NCBI GenBank assembly: GCA_003339415.1
Contig: PDHQ01000032.1
Span: 140,036-204,035, forward strand
Direction: 5' to 3'
DNA length: 64,000 nucleotides
DNA from: Ophiocordyceps camponoti-saundersi (nom. inval.)
Lineage: Eukaryota > Ascomycota > Sordariomycetes > Hypocreales > Ophiocordycipitaceae
The notes beneath the pieces are model-generated. The model made no database searches. It was not told where the DNA came from and was given only the letters and a program-made list of their open reading frames with translations. A program made the translations under genes and the position numbers. How positions within the stretch are numbered: position 1 is the first letter of the stretch; the number at the start of each line of letters is the position of its first letter. Below are positions 46,437 through 57,767 of the stretch, piece after piece.

Positions 46437-47151
46437 GGCTTCTTTCTTCCCTGTTGTGAACGAAGACGATTTTCCCTTTCTGTGTTATCTCGGCGCTGTC
46501 TGGTGTGTATTTGCTTTCTTTATATATCCCTCCTTTCTTTGTGGAAGGGGTTCATGTCAAACCTTCTAGTCGTCGTCGCTGGCTCTCATGGGAACAACCA
46601 CAGCCACCGACGAGCTGAACCGATGGACGGCATTTTTTTTCTTCGTGTTTCTATCAACGGCACAGGCGTTGTTATATATATTTCTCAAAAGGCAAAAAGG
46701 AGAGACAGGCAAGGTTCCTCCCCGCTCGGAAGTTGGTTGATTTAGGTAGACAGACGAGTTAATTTCTCTTTCGCTTCTTTGGTGTTTCAACTTGTTATAT
46801 TGCTTTTGCTACAGACGGTATTTGCATGTGCAGTCGGTCTCTCTTTTTTCCCTGACTGAAGATGTCTCTCCTAGGGAAGACATCTCCAGATAGGTAGTTA
46901 AAAGGGGGGGGCCGTTGGCATGATTATATAGACGGGGATTTTTTTTCTTTCTTTCTTCGTGAACCGTATAGCAGCATCTTCCTCATCTCATCTTCTCTCT
47001 TGCTCTCGCCTCTTTCATGACCCCTCTCTCTCTCCGGACTTACCGTGGTATCAAAGGAGAGAAAATGTTCAGACATTGGAAATCGAAAAAAAAACAAACG
47101 GGAAGAAAAAAACGAAAACGAAAAAAAACAAGACAAAAAAACAAAGAAGCA
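46437..47151. other. Convergent intergenic region
   Basis: Shared 3' flank of ssr4 and the chitinase gene. It carries A-rich runs (47085-47145) near the chitinase stop and a T run at 46634-46642. No gene seen. Confidence 0.5.
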
Positions 47152-49899
47152 TCATGATCGACTGACCATGCCGTTGCGGATGTTGTCGTAGTAACTCCTC
47201 GGGTAACTCAGCTGATTCTCCGTAGCGTCCAACATGTCAAGTTCACTAGCCATGGTGCGAACAAGGCTCTCCGGCCCGGTCTTATCGCCGGAAGCCTCCC
47301 AGAAGAAGGCGCCTCCGAGGCTGTGGCTCCGGACGTAAGCGGCCTTGAGCTGGGTGCTCTCGACGGTGTCGTGGGAGACGAGGGTGCGCTTGGCCTCGTC
47401 AAAGGACCAGGCCGAGCCGATCTCCTTGCTGAACTGGACGCGCGACCCTTCCGATTGCGGGAGTTGGTAGTACTGGACGACGCCCTCGTTTTGCTCCGGC
47501 TGGCCGGTGCCGACGAACGATTTTCCCAGCCCGGCCGTGTTGGCGAAGGCTCGGCCGTAGAGGGGGAGGCCGAGACGGATCTTGTGGGCGGGTACGTTGT
47601 TGGCTATGTAGTCCTTGACGGCCTTGTCGGTGCTGAACTTGGTGCTGGTAGGGTTCTTGCTGTCCGGGTAGAGGTTGGCTTGATGGCCCGTCGTGTCGTC
47701 CCACTTGCCGGCGTAATCGTAGGCCATGAGGTTCCAGCCGTCGAGGAAAGGGTCCATCTCTGCCAGCTGCATGATGTTGTACTTGTCCGGTCCTGCCGGG
47801 GTGGCTGCTGTGAGGAGATAGTGATACGTCTGGTTCAGCGACGTCTCCAGAAGATCCAGCTCCTCTCGACAGGCCTGAAGAAGCTTGGTGAGTGCTATGG
47901 CTTCCTGCTTGTCTCTGGGATACTCCCAGTCGATATCGAGGCCGTCCATTCCCCAATCGCTCATGAGCTCGACAGCGCTCTTGGCGAACTGCTTGCGGCC
48001 CTCTGGCGTCAGGACCGGGTCGAATTTGCCATCCTTTGATGCCGTCCAGCCGCCGATGGAAAGGATCGTCTTGAGCTTGCGGTTGTTCTTCTTGAGCGCG
48101 TACATTTGCTCTACGCAGCCGTGGACTTCCCTGCCGTTGACTGGGCCGAGATCAGCCCAAGGATCGAATGATATGCTGTGTCAAAGCCCCAAGTCTTTCG
48201 TCAGCGTCTTCTTTTGAGGGGGGGAGGGGCGCTTCAGTTCCTCGGCTTGCGACTTACACGCCTCCCGTCTTGTTGACATCCGCAAAGGCGTAGAAGAGAT
48301 GGGTGATTTTATCAGCTGGGACTTGCTTCATCTCGTACTTTATTGGTTGAGCGTAGATCTTCCTGTTTCATATGTTATCAATCGGGAACAAGGAAAGGAA
48401 CGACAAGTAACATGCCAGTTTGCAAAGTATAGACCGTTCCAGTACACGTGGTCACCGTGTTTGCTGGAAGCCGATGCAGCAGCAGGAGGAGACATTGGCG
48501 TGAATGGGACGATGGAATTTTCTTCCGCATTGCCTTTGACCGAGGGTAAAGAGGAAGAAGATGATGAAGAAGAAGAAGAAGAAGAAGCAGAAGGAGGAGC
48601 AGGAGGCGGACGAGGTAGAGGACGACGAGAAGACTCGCCGCCGGCAAACGGCTTGGACGGTTTGCCAGCCGCGTTCATAGTCGGTTGAGAAGAAGCAGGG
48701 CCGGTTGCCGCCACAGGTATCGATGACGAAGACTTGACAGAAGACGAGGCGTTAGCTAATACCGAAGGCGACAAAGTAGAATTGCCGACGCTCAAGGTCT
48801 TGGGAGACGCCGGCTTGTTGACGGTCGTCATTCCATTGGGAGCCGCAGCCCCGTTCACTGCCACGGGAGACGCCGTCTGCGCCAAGACTCCGGCATCTCG
48901 CGTCTTCCTCGACGACCTGAGCCTGCCAGACGTTGATGCTAGCTGAAACGGTTCAGACTTGCTGGCCGGAACGACAGCCTGAGAACCCTTGGACCGCTGG
49001 GCCTGCGGAGCGACTAGCGAGGCGGGAGGCCTGATGGCCGTGGTCATGGTGGTCATGGTTGCGGGATCGCGGCCGCCGTCGACGCCTGGACTGCGGCCGA
49101 CTTCGACGCCTTGGTTCTGGCCGCCTGCGCTGCCTGACTTCTGGACGCCATCGAAGCTGACTGGACTGCGGCCGTCTTCGACGCCTTGATTCTGGCCGCC
49201 TGCGCTGCCTGGCTTCTGCACGCCATCGACGCTGCCCGGATTACGGCCGCCATCGACGCCTGGATTCTGGCCGTTATGGACGCTTGGCTTCTGGCCGCCT
49301 GCGCTGCCTGACTTCTGAACGCCATCGACGCTGCCTGTATTACGGCCGCCTTCGACGCGGCCTGGATTCTGGCCACCTGCGCTGCCTGCCTTCTGGACGC
49401 CATCGACGCTGCCTGGATTCTGGCCGCCTTCGACGCCTGGATTCTCTCCGCCTTCGACGCTTGGCTTCCGACCGCCTTTGAAGCCTGACTTCTGGCCCGA
49501 GTCCGATGAGTTTGAGGCGCTTGGCTTCTGGCCCAGGGCCGATGAGTCTGTCAATGGGCCCATGGCATTGTGAACCGCAGCAGAAACAGAAACCTGGTAC
49601 GAATTGGCCTGGCCGGGTGTGCTGTAACCTCCGGTCTTGTAAGCCGCAGCTCGGCCTCCCTCTGGCGACGCATCGACGTCAGGCGTCTTCTCGCCACCGA
49701 GCTTCATGGCGCCATGGCCACCGGCGACATAGGCGTTGCTAACACCCAGCTTGAAAGGGACGACGTCACTGCCAGTGTCAGCATCTGAAGGGTAATCAAC
49801 GCAGGCGTCATCTTCGTCGAAGCTGTCGTTGACCAGGTCTGAGCCGGCGACGATCCGGCCTAGTAAGAGTAAGGTGAGCAGCGACGGCTGAAACATCAT
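47152..49899 (-). CDS. Secreted GH18 chitinase with long tandem-repeat N-terminal region
   Basis: Predicted exons (minus strand) are 48412-49899, 48258-48358 and 47152-48175 (870 residues). The signal peptide is MMFQPSLLTLLLLGRIVAGS. Residues 136-279 are a degenerate tandem repeat (GSVDGVQKxGSAGGQ units spaced 26-33 residues), followed by a Ser/Pro/Ala-rich stalk to about 480. The GH18 barrel begins VYWNGLYFANW, then ITHLFYAFADV and LKTILSIGGW. The active-site motif DGLDIDWEYP has catalytic Glu614, and NLMAYDYAGKWDD, RLGLPLYGRAF and GAFFWEASGD follow. The enzyme should hydrolyse beta-1,4-linked GlcNAc in chitin, in the wall or in a host. No carbohydrate-binding module or GPI signal is visible. 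The first intron donor is ambiguous: GT at 48411, or GC at 48415. Confidence 0.88.
49063..49494 (-). repeat. Coding tandem repeat in chitinase N-terminal region
   Basis: About 430 bp of diverged units encode GGQNPGSVDGVQKAGSAGGQ-like text. The GxVDGVQK landmark recurs at intervals of 26, 33 and 26 residues. The repeat is confined to the stalk and does not touch the catalytic domain. Confidence 0.85.
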
Positions 49900-50527
49900 G
49901 TTCTCTTTAGCCCGCCTCTCTTGGACCAAGACGAGGGAAGCAGAAAAGAAGGGAAAGACGGGGAAAAAGGGGACAATGAGCAGGGCAGACCCCAATAAGT
50001 AAGGGAGGGTATTGCCAATGGGATCCGACCGTCCTTATACATAGGGCGCCAAGGATGAGGTCCAAGGGTCCCGACTTGACAATAGTGCTCTTTGGAATAA
50101 AAAATACCGAAGAACGAGGCGGCAGGCATGCCATTTGCCACATGTGTCGTGGGAGTTGACCCATAGGGCTGGCTGGCTGAAGGGAGACACTCAATAGTGC
50201 CGGCCATAGAGGGGATTTGCAAGGCCGCCTTTGTTGTCGACGGCTCGCACAATGGGTGTAGTCTCCAGCCCCGTTCCCCGTCGGCAATTCCTTCGACAAT
50301 GGGGATGATCCTGTCGAGAAGCTTTTCCGCTTGCGTCTAGAGCCCTTCTGCTCTTCTTGATGCCGTGCATGAAAGAGAATCACCATCGTGGCTCGGGCGA
50401 CATTGGACACGCGAGCATTGCAACGGGCGGCTGGTGGTGGTGGAGGTAGGTGGTGTGAGTCTCCACGATCCATCCGAGTTCCAGCTTCCAACCACCTCCT
50501 TTCTCCGAGCTGCCGGATGATGGACCC
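49900..50527. other. Promoter region of the chitinase gene
   Basis: Holds a TATAAGG on the minus strand at 50033-50039, 135 bp before the chitinase start, a plausible TATA-like element. Nothing else recognised. Confidence 0.4.
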
Positions 50528-50911
50528 TTACGTCGCTCGAGACAATTGACATGATTCCCGTCGTGATGAGGCGATATTGACAAAGCGTCTGCAGAGAGAT
50601 GCCGTATCGAAACCATTTCTCTCGATAATCGCAAGCTCTATTAGTTGTCCAAGCCGGTGCGGTGGCGACATGTCCGGTAGGAATGTGGCCCCTTGCCGCT
50701 CTTCCGCCCCGAACGGGACGCGGCAACGGCTTTCAGGCTCTCCGGGGGCCTCTGGCATGCAATTATCTGTTAGTTTCGATGGTTCCCGCACTTTATTAGT
50801 CTTCCATACGTTTAATGGAGCTGCCCCCTTCTTTGCTCCGTGGGCGAGACAAGGAATGCTGAGAAGGCGGAAAAGGGTGGGGAGAACACGAGAAGAGCGA
50901 GTAAGCTTCAT
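50528..50911 (-). CDS. Possible small secreted protein
   Basis: A 127-residue frame starts MKLTRSSRVLPTLFRLLSIP and continues CLAHGAKKG, which resembles a signal peptide. The rest is hydrophilic with four Cys and no recognised domain. It lies between the chitinase and molybdenum cofactor sulfurase genes on the same strand. With no conserved features or intron evidence it may be a chance frame. Confidence 0.3.
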   Translation of the reverse strand: MKLTRSSRVLPTLFRLLSIPCLAHGAKKGAAPLNVWKTNKVREPSKLTDNCMPEAPGEPESRCRVPFGAEERQGATFLPDMSPPHRLGQLIELAIIERNGFDTASLCRRFVNIASSRRESCQLSRAT

Positions 50912-51024
50912 CGTGGCCGTTGCCTAAATAAAGAGAAACCAGCCATTTCGAGCATCGCAACTCCATCGCCTTCTGGGTTAGGCGACGCTCTCCGGGCCGC
51001 ATCGTCCGTACTGCCCGGCGTCTG

Positions 51025-53520
51025 TCATTCGCCCTTGTTCCCCAAAGACTCGTCGGCATTGTTCTTGTACACAATAACCGAGTCTCCGACCTGGATCGTC
51101 GCCTGGCCGTGCTTTGCGCCGTCGCCAGGCTCGAGCCGCATGTGCGCGCCAAAGAAGACCTTGCTGTCAAATCGCCTCGTCTTCGCCAGCGTCGTCAGGG
51201 GTTCTTGCCGCCGTTCAGCTGTCCGCTGATCGACGCAAACCATCTGGCATCGTCGGCATGCTCCCAGCAGACGGAAGCGATGTCTCCCGATGACGATGAA
51301 GCTCCACGAGTCCTCAGAGTAGGCAGGCTCGCCGTCTTCTCCCGCCAGCGCTTCCACCACCATGTTTGCGCGAAAGCAAGACTCGGTCACCTGGCCGTCT
51401 CCGCCTCTGCTCTTGATGTCGCGGTTCAGGGCGTCAACGCTGGCGCTATGCACCAGTAACATAGGGCTCTCATTTGAAAGCAGAATACGATCCTGTCGCT
51501 GCTCCGAGTCTGAATCGGACGGGGGAGGTGTATCGGGAAACGAGCCGGGCAGGCTCTGGACTTGGTGCTTCTGAGGCCGGGCTTTTGACGTACGGCAGCT
51601 GAGCCCGCGACCACCGGCTGGGAAGCGGGCGAGTACACAGGGGACGCCTAGGGCGTTTGCGAAGAAGCCATTGATCTCGTCAGAGGCATAAGTCTGCGCG
51701 TAGACCGGCTCGCCGCATACGCTGGAAGGCGTCTGCCCGGACTGATTGTAGAAAAGAGCCGCATCGGTCGAAAGTGGTATGTCCACGCTTCGATGAGTGC
51801 CGTGCTGTTCCACTCGAAGCACCCCCCTTTCCGTATCCAGAGACGGTAGCAACAGCGCCATGGACGGGTATCGCTTTTGACTCAGGGCCTGGCCAGACCC
51901 CCGGTGGACGAGACACCACTCCCGATCCCAGGCTAGGCCCTCCGGCTTAACCTCCCAACCACGTCCCGAGGGGATGACAATGCCACCGCAGCTTTTGATC
52001 GGATAGACGGTCAGCGTCTTCACCCTCAGCGTGCTCCACGTGCGCGTAGTCAACATAGCAGTCGTAGCAGGGCATCCGCTTGAAGGGGGCAGGTCGACGA
52101 AAAACTCGTGGATGAAATCAATAAACTGTGAAACATCGGAAGTGGTACTCATAGCGCCGAGGCTGGCTCGGATGACACCAATGGGCTTGTCGGTATCGAC
52201 ATCACTCTCTGTCCCGCAGCGGAAGCCGGCCGAGAGATTCCTCTTGAGCTCCCACGGCTCCAAGCCGATGGCGGATGCTACCCCTCCGGGACAGCATAAG
52301 CTGCCGGTCCGTACGTGTATCCTTCTCAGGCCTGCCAGCTTCTCAAACTCGACGAGGCTCACCCACCGACCGGCATCATCAACGAGATTAAATGTCACGA
52401 TTGGGCCAGCTCCCAGCAACGGTGTGTAGAGGACGCAGACGGGCCGTCCGTTGTGGTGCCGCAGTGAGGAAAGGCTGCGACACAGCCGGCGTGCGAGATG
52501 GCCGGTATGGGCGCTGACCACCTCCGGAGAGCCGAACAGCTTCTGGTGGACATCAAGGGCGATACCGGCGGCCATGATGTTTTGGAATGGTAGAGTTCCA
52601 TCTTCCAGGCGCTCGTGGAGGGTTTGCGTTTTGGGGGCATGCCACTGCTCCCCAGCACATATCACGAGGTCAACGGTTCCTCCACCAAAGTATCGTCTGT
52701 GGTTGAAGACGGCAGCGACAGCGCGACGAACGATCAAGACGCCAATCTCTGGAAAGCCAAAGATTTTGTACAGACTGAGGACGATGAAGTCGGCGCCGAA
52801 TTCGGGCAAGGACAGATGCAGCGGGGAGGTGGCGGCTAAGCTCGCAGCATCGAGCAAGGTATATAATGGCGACGAGTGCTGCTCTCGTAATTGTCTTGCC
52901 CACGAGAGGGGATATCGCCGACCGTCCATATGGGATTGGGCGGGATAGGAGAACAGCGTGGCAGCCGGGGGGGCGCCTGAAGGTTCGACGGACGGAAAGG
53001 GATCGACGCCGTCGAGCCACGAAAACACTTGGTCGTCGGAGAGACAGGCGCTGAAGCGCGCATCCTCGCGAGCACCGACCAAGCTCGTATGGCAATCTCG
53101 ATGGTAGGCGTAGGCGTAGCCCTGAGGCAGCGACCGCATGGTCTCGACGACGAGCTTGACGCCTGCGGTGGCGTTTGCGACGAAAACGAGGTCATAATCG
53201 GACGGGTCGGCGCCGAAGAAGGTCAGCAATCGTAGGCGGATGTCGTCGATGCGCGAGGCCGCGAGCTGTGACGGCGTCGAGGCTGAGTGCGGATTTCCAT
53301 AAAGGGTCGACGTCATCTCAGCCGCGAAGGCATTCATTAGAGAGCGCGAGCCAGGCGTGGAGCCGGCATGATCCAGATGAATGCAGCCTGTATCGTCGTC
53401 GTCATCGGTCAGCTAACCGAGGCCGAGAGAAAGGGAGATGATAGACGGACCCTCCAGCATAGGATATTCGTGCGGCCGTATGGCCTCGATGGCCGGGTTA
53501 TAGCCGTCGAGGGTCGCCAT
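51025..53520 (-). CDS. hxB: Molybdenum cofactor sulfurase
   Basis: Predicted exons (minus strand) are 53451-53520 and 51025-53387 (810 residues). The protein begins MATLDGYNPAIEAIRPHEYP. It reads CIHLDHAGSTPGSRSLMNAF across the junction, the expected start of the NifS-like domain. The PLP-binding Lys lies in IVLSLYKIFGFPEIGVLIV, and RTGSLCCPGG carries the persulfide-site Cys. From about residue 460 a beta-barrel and MOSC domain follow (KTLTVYPIKSCGGI, FRANMVVE, FRLLGACRRCQMVCVDQRT). The enzyme adds the terminal sulfur to Mo cofactor, activating xanthine dehydrogenase and aldehyde oxidase; the Aspergillus nidulans gene is hxB. Two-domain length is normal. The intron is 63 bp. Confidence 0.94.
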
Positions 53521-53990
53521 ATCGCGCCACTGACCGAGCCTTGTCAGTCAGGGTCGCTCGCTGCCTGTCCGACTCGTCGTCTCTCAGCTGTGGAGGGGAC
53601 ATGATGTGGCTGACGATGCGAGGCGACGTCGGCTCGTGAGAAATTGTGGATCACGGGCCGGCCGGCGTCCGTGCCGAACGTCATCGACTCTCTGTGTAGA
53701 TTCAAACATGTGTATGTATGTACATGTGTATGTAGATGCCAGCAGTAGGCAGTATGTAGACGAATGAATGGAGAGAGGTATGATATATCGTCGACACGAT
53801 ATTCGTCCAGGCCATTCATTACAGCTGGATCATCCTTTGTTCCTTCTCGTCGTCTATTCCGAAGCTTCTTCCTCTGATGATCCTTGGCAGCCACGTGACA
53901 CGCTTATATTGACCTCGTCCTTACCATCATCTGAACCAGTTTCTCTCTCACACTCACACGCTCGCACACACTTTCACTCACACAATCGTC

Positions 53991-54149
53991 ATGCCTTCCG
54001 CGTCGCTGAAACTCGTGTCCGTCATAGCCCTGCTCGGCCTCCCACGTTCTGGCCTCGTGGAACGCACGAGGCTGGGAGCAAGAGAGGGGGGCAAACCGGC
54101 TCATGCCAATCTCAACGACATACCTACAAGGCCTGGGCGACGACAGTGA
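53991..54149 (+). CDS. Possible short secreted peptide
   Basis: A 52-residue frame starts MPSASLKLVSVIALLGLPRS, resembling a signal peptide, then Arg/Gly-rich sequence with no Cys. No family was recognised. An undetected intron could extend it into the Cys-containing frame further downstream (to about 54330), but no convincing splice pair was found. Confidence 0.22.
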   Translation: MPSASLKLVSVIALLGLPRSGLVERTRLGAREGGKPAHANLNDIPTRPGRRQ

Positions 54150-54426
54150 AAACCCCCGGCGTACCCATTCCACCAGATTGTCTCACCATCGAGCCACGAT
54201 GGCCATGAGCTGCTGTCTTGGATTCTGCGACAATCCCGTGAGAGCTGATAACCCGCCTTCAAAGAGCAGAGCTGGAAAAGAACCGACCAGTGTCGGTCTC
54301 TGCGCATACTTCAGCCACAGCTCATTGTAGTCCATGGCGGTACGTCAGACTTGACATTCTCCGTCGTCTCCAGTTCATGTGACAAGTTCAAACCCAAGAT
54401 TCATTGTAGTGTCCCTGTCGTAGACC

Positions 54427-54432
54427 TATAAA
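54427..54432 (+). promoter_or_regulatory. Putative TATA box of Ser-rich secreted protein gene
   Basis: TATAAA in the context gaccTATAAAggtg, about 90 bp before the start codon. Position fits a core promoter with a short leader. Confidence 0.45.
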
Positions 54433-54520
54433 GGTGCAAGACATCCCAACGTTCAGACACAAGAAAGGTCGTCCCTCACCTACTGTGGCTTGCCTGTCCC
54501 TACGGACGAAAACCGCCGTC

Positions 54521-57110
54521 ATGAAGCTTTCCACTACTGTTCTCCTCGCCGGCGCTGCCGTTGCTGCCGCTCGCCAGTTCGAGTACGGAGCCTGCGCCAA
54601 GAACGATGAACCATGTGAACTCGAGAAGCAGAATTGTTGCCAAGGAAGTATTTGCATCAAAGGCAACTTCGAAGGCGCACGAGGATTGGTAAGTTTAACA
54701 CTCAACTTCAAGATATATGATGAACCAAGAAGTTGTTAACAGTGCATAGTGCGTCGAGTCCAGCAAGGATTCCAAAACGAAGTCGCTCCCCAAGGCCTCC
54801 TTCAAGGTCAAGAGGCACCACCGGAATCTCGGCTACGTTCCTGGCCGAGAGCTCAGCGCAGTGCCGTACGGGGGCAATGGCCAAAACTCCGCGACGGTTT
54901 CCAATGGAGGCTCCAGTACAACCAGCCAGGCAGCCGAAACGAAGCCTTCACGCAACCCTACTTCAAAACCTGACGGTGATGCGCAGAATCTTAAGCCCAA
55001 GCGAAAGTCGAGATCCCATCGGAGGCCTTGCCGCAACCGTGGTCGGAAGTCGAGATCCAGGTCCAAGTCAACGTCAAAGTCGAGGTCGAAGTCAATGTCA
55101 ATGCCGATGCCGCAGCAGACGCCGCAGCCATTGCCTGGGACGAACTTGGAGCAAGGCTATGGTCCAATGCCCTCGCAGAGTCCTGAGTTGATGCCCGGTA
55201 GAGGCTCAAGTCCAAGTACCTCTTCGAGGGCCCAGCCTTACGGCAATTTCGCGCCGACTGCATCCTCGGGAGGTAACCCGTCTGGAGATTCTTACCCGAG
55301 TCCCTCGTCAGATACCAGCTCCTCTAGAGGATCTGATACCAATGTATCTTTGAGCGGCTCTTACTCGAACGCTTCGCCCACTGACTCTACCTCGAACGCC
55401 TCACTGACGGACTCTAACTCGAACGCATCTCCCACCGACTCCAACTCCAATACTGCTCCAGCTGATTCTGATTCAAACGCCTCTCCGACTCAATCTTACT
55501 CGAATACCTCAGTGAACGACTCTAAGTCTAGCGCCTCCCCAACCGACTCTATGTCGAGCAGCTCTACGACCGATTCAGACACGTCCACTGGCACAAGTTC
55601 CTCCAAGGATTCCAACAGGAACAACTCATCCTCCTCCGCAACCGACCTCTCTAAAGATGCCAACTCAAACACGTCTGATGGGAAAACCCCCTCTAGAGAT
55701 TCGAATTCGAATAACTCTACAGCTAACCCTGACGGCTCTAAGAACTCGGATAGTTCTTCCACAACCAAACCTTCCCGAGACTCTTATCCGAATGATTCCT
55801 CTACGGCAAAACCCTCCAAGAACTCTGGTTCAGAAAGTTCCTCTGGGGCAAGCCCCTCTGGGGATTCTGGCTCGAATGGCTCCTCTAGGGCAAATTCTTC
55901 TAGTTCGGATAGTTCCTCGGGGAACTCTTCTAGCAACTCTGGCTCGAGTAACTCTTCTAAGGAAAACTCCTCCAGGAACTCTAGCTCGAACAGCTCCTCC
56001 AAGACAAACACCTCTGGGAACTCTGCTTCAAATGGTTTCTCGACGAAGAGCTCCTCAAGGAACTCTGGCTCGAATGGTTCTTCGACGAAGAACCCCTCTA
56101 GAAACCCTGACTCGAATGACTCTAAGCTCCCCCCGTCCAAAGAACTCGATTCGAGCTCCTCTTCTGGGAACAGCTCCAAAGGGGGCAACTCTTACGGGGG
56201 GCTTTCTGGTTCGAACTCCTCCAGAGCTGACTCCGGAGACTCAAACTCCAGCGGTTCCATGGCCAATCCTTCCAGGGGCTCTGGTTCGAACGCCTCCAAG
56301 GCCAACTCCACCGTCGACTCTGATTCCAGCTCTACATCTAGTCCAGACTCGAACACCTCTAAGGCTGATTCGGACGCAAACTCTGATTCTACAACTTCAA
56401 TGACCAACCCCTTTCGAGACTTTGATGTCGTCACCTCATCAGGGGCCAACTCTTATGGGAACTCTGGTTCGAGCACTTCCTCGGAAACAAACTCGAACAG
56501 TATGCCGACGCCCGAAGCGGAATCTTCTGACGGAGGATCTAAAACGGAGCCCGCCACGAGTGCCGACCCGCAGCCAAGCTCGAACGCTGACGATGAAGAA
56601 GATGATGATTCTGACTCTGAACCAAGACCCTGCCCACCGCCGAGGTCTAAGAAACATAAAGGCAAAGGCTCGAGACCATCACCGACTTCTGAGATGAGTC
56701 CTGGCGAAAGCTCTGGTTCAAAACCCTCGCCGACTCCTGGTCGGAATCCTTACAAGGACACTGCTTCAATGCCTTCGCCGACTCCTGCGAGAGATTCCAA
56801 CAACAAAGACTCTGAGTCGATGCCCTCCACGACCCCTGTGCAAGATTCGGTCAAGGACACTGCCTCAATGACTTCGCCGACTCCTGCGAGAGATTCTAAC
56901 AACAAAGACTCTGCCTCGATGTCCTCTCCTCCTCCTATGCGAGATTCTAAGGAAGAATCATCAACGTCGACCACCTCTTCAAGGTCAAAAATAACTCGGA
57001 AGCCGAGGCCTTCTTCGAAACCTCCATGCTCTGAAGCCTCTTCGCCGACTTCTGAGCCTCAGACAGAAGAGTCTCAGTCGGAATCTGACTCTGAGGAGAC
57101 GGGCATGTAG
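54521..57110 (+). CDS. Secreted protein: cystine-knot-like head fused to long Ser/Asn-rich stalk
   Basis: Predicted exons are 54521-54688 and 54750-57110 (842 residues). The signal peptide is MKLSTTVLLAGAAVAAA. Six Cys follow at 25, 32, 39, 40, 45 and 57. This C-x6-C-x6-CC-x4-C-x11-C spacing is the C-C-CC-C-C framework of inhibitor-cystine-knot miniproteins. Cys57 is the first codon of exon 2. After a basic segment (KRKSRSHRRP, SRSKSTSKSRSKS) about 500 residues consist of Ser, Asn, Asp, Thr and Gly in short imperfect repeats. The C-terminal 130 residues contain SPTPARDSNNKDS units and end SESDSEETGM without a hydrophobic GPI signal. A cell-wall-associated or matrix protein is plausible. Function unknown. 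Codons in the repeat are less GC-biased than in neighbouring genes. Confidence 0.78.
55330..56480 (+). repeat. Ser/Asn-coding degenerate repeat array
   Basis: Imperfect 12-36 bp units such as AACTCTGGCTCGAATGG and CCTCTAGGGA encode (S/N)-rich text. The opposite strand is open over long stretches only because TCN/AAC codons reverse to Glu/Val/Leu codons; these antisense frames are not genes. Confidence 0.8.
56745..56950 (+). repeat. C-terminal SPTPARDSNNKDS repeat units
   Basis: About three copies of a roughly 66-bp unit, encoding DTASMPSPTPARDSNNKDSE-like text, near the 3' end of the Ser-rich secreted protein gene. Confidence 0.75.
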
Positions 57111-57767
57111 AGAGTGGTATAGGACTCAGGTAGATGGATTTTTTTTCATGGGACTTCGTATTCATGGACGTCAAGTGACGGTTGAAAAGAGACTGAGGGA
57201 GGACATGGAGTCTAGAGATTTATACTGCTGGATCTGGAGCCTCATGGTTTGGGCGCTTTAAAGGGGGAAAAAGGGTTCGAGTAGGATGATAGATGGCAAT
57301 GAAGTCGCATGAATCCTTGACTCGAGTCACAGAAGTCTGCGTGCGTACATGCATCATGGGCTTGGCAGCCAGCGTCCTTGACGGGTAGAAAGGGACACTC
57401 ATCTTAGTCGAGACCTTACATACCCCTGCAGCCCTGCTATAACGTCTTCATTTAGAGAAAACTCCACGCTGATGCAGCTTCTGTGCTACATAGTATTAGG
57501 CTCGTATCCTATCTACCTACCTCGGTAGTAAGTAGCCGGGCTCGGGCGCTGCGCTTGACATACATAGATGGGTTATCCCGAGTGAGCAGGTAAAGGCGCT
57601 GACCATATCCTGGAATCACTCACGAGTCGGTCCACAATGTTCTGGTTTGTCCGACCTCGTTCACCGTCTCGCAGGTATTGACTCGTTATGTGATAGTGAG
57701 ATGTCGCCTCCTGTAGGGGATTCCATCAACTCGACCAAGTCCTAGTGGATGGATCTTGGGTTCCTCG
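57111..57767. other. Intergenic region
   Basis: 3' flank of the Ser-rich protein gene and unassigned DNA; no gene, array or RNA recognised. Confidence 0.45.

Larger units (their letters stand above)
53521..54520. other. Intergenic region
   Basis: Separates the sulfurase gene from the Ser-rich secreted protein gene. One weak candidate frame at 53991-54149 is listed separately. GTATGT repeats lie near 53705-53735. Confidence 0.5.

Noticed and set aside
49063..49494. Regularly spaced repeats considered as a CRISPR-like array
   Set aside because: Units are in frame with a coding sequence, diverged and of uneven spacing, and the genome is eukaryotic.
55496..56657. Long antisense open frames opposite the Ser-rich gene, encoding Glu/Leu/Phe-rich proteins
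   Set aside because: Reverse reading of Ser/Asn-codon repeats lacks stops by composition. There are no start context, splice signals or recognisable domains.
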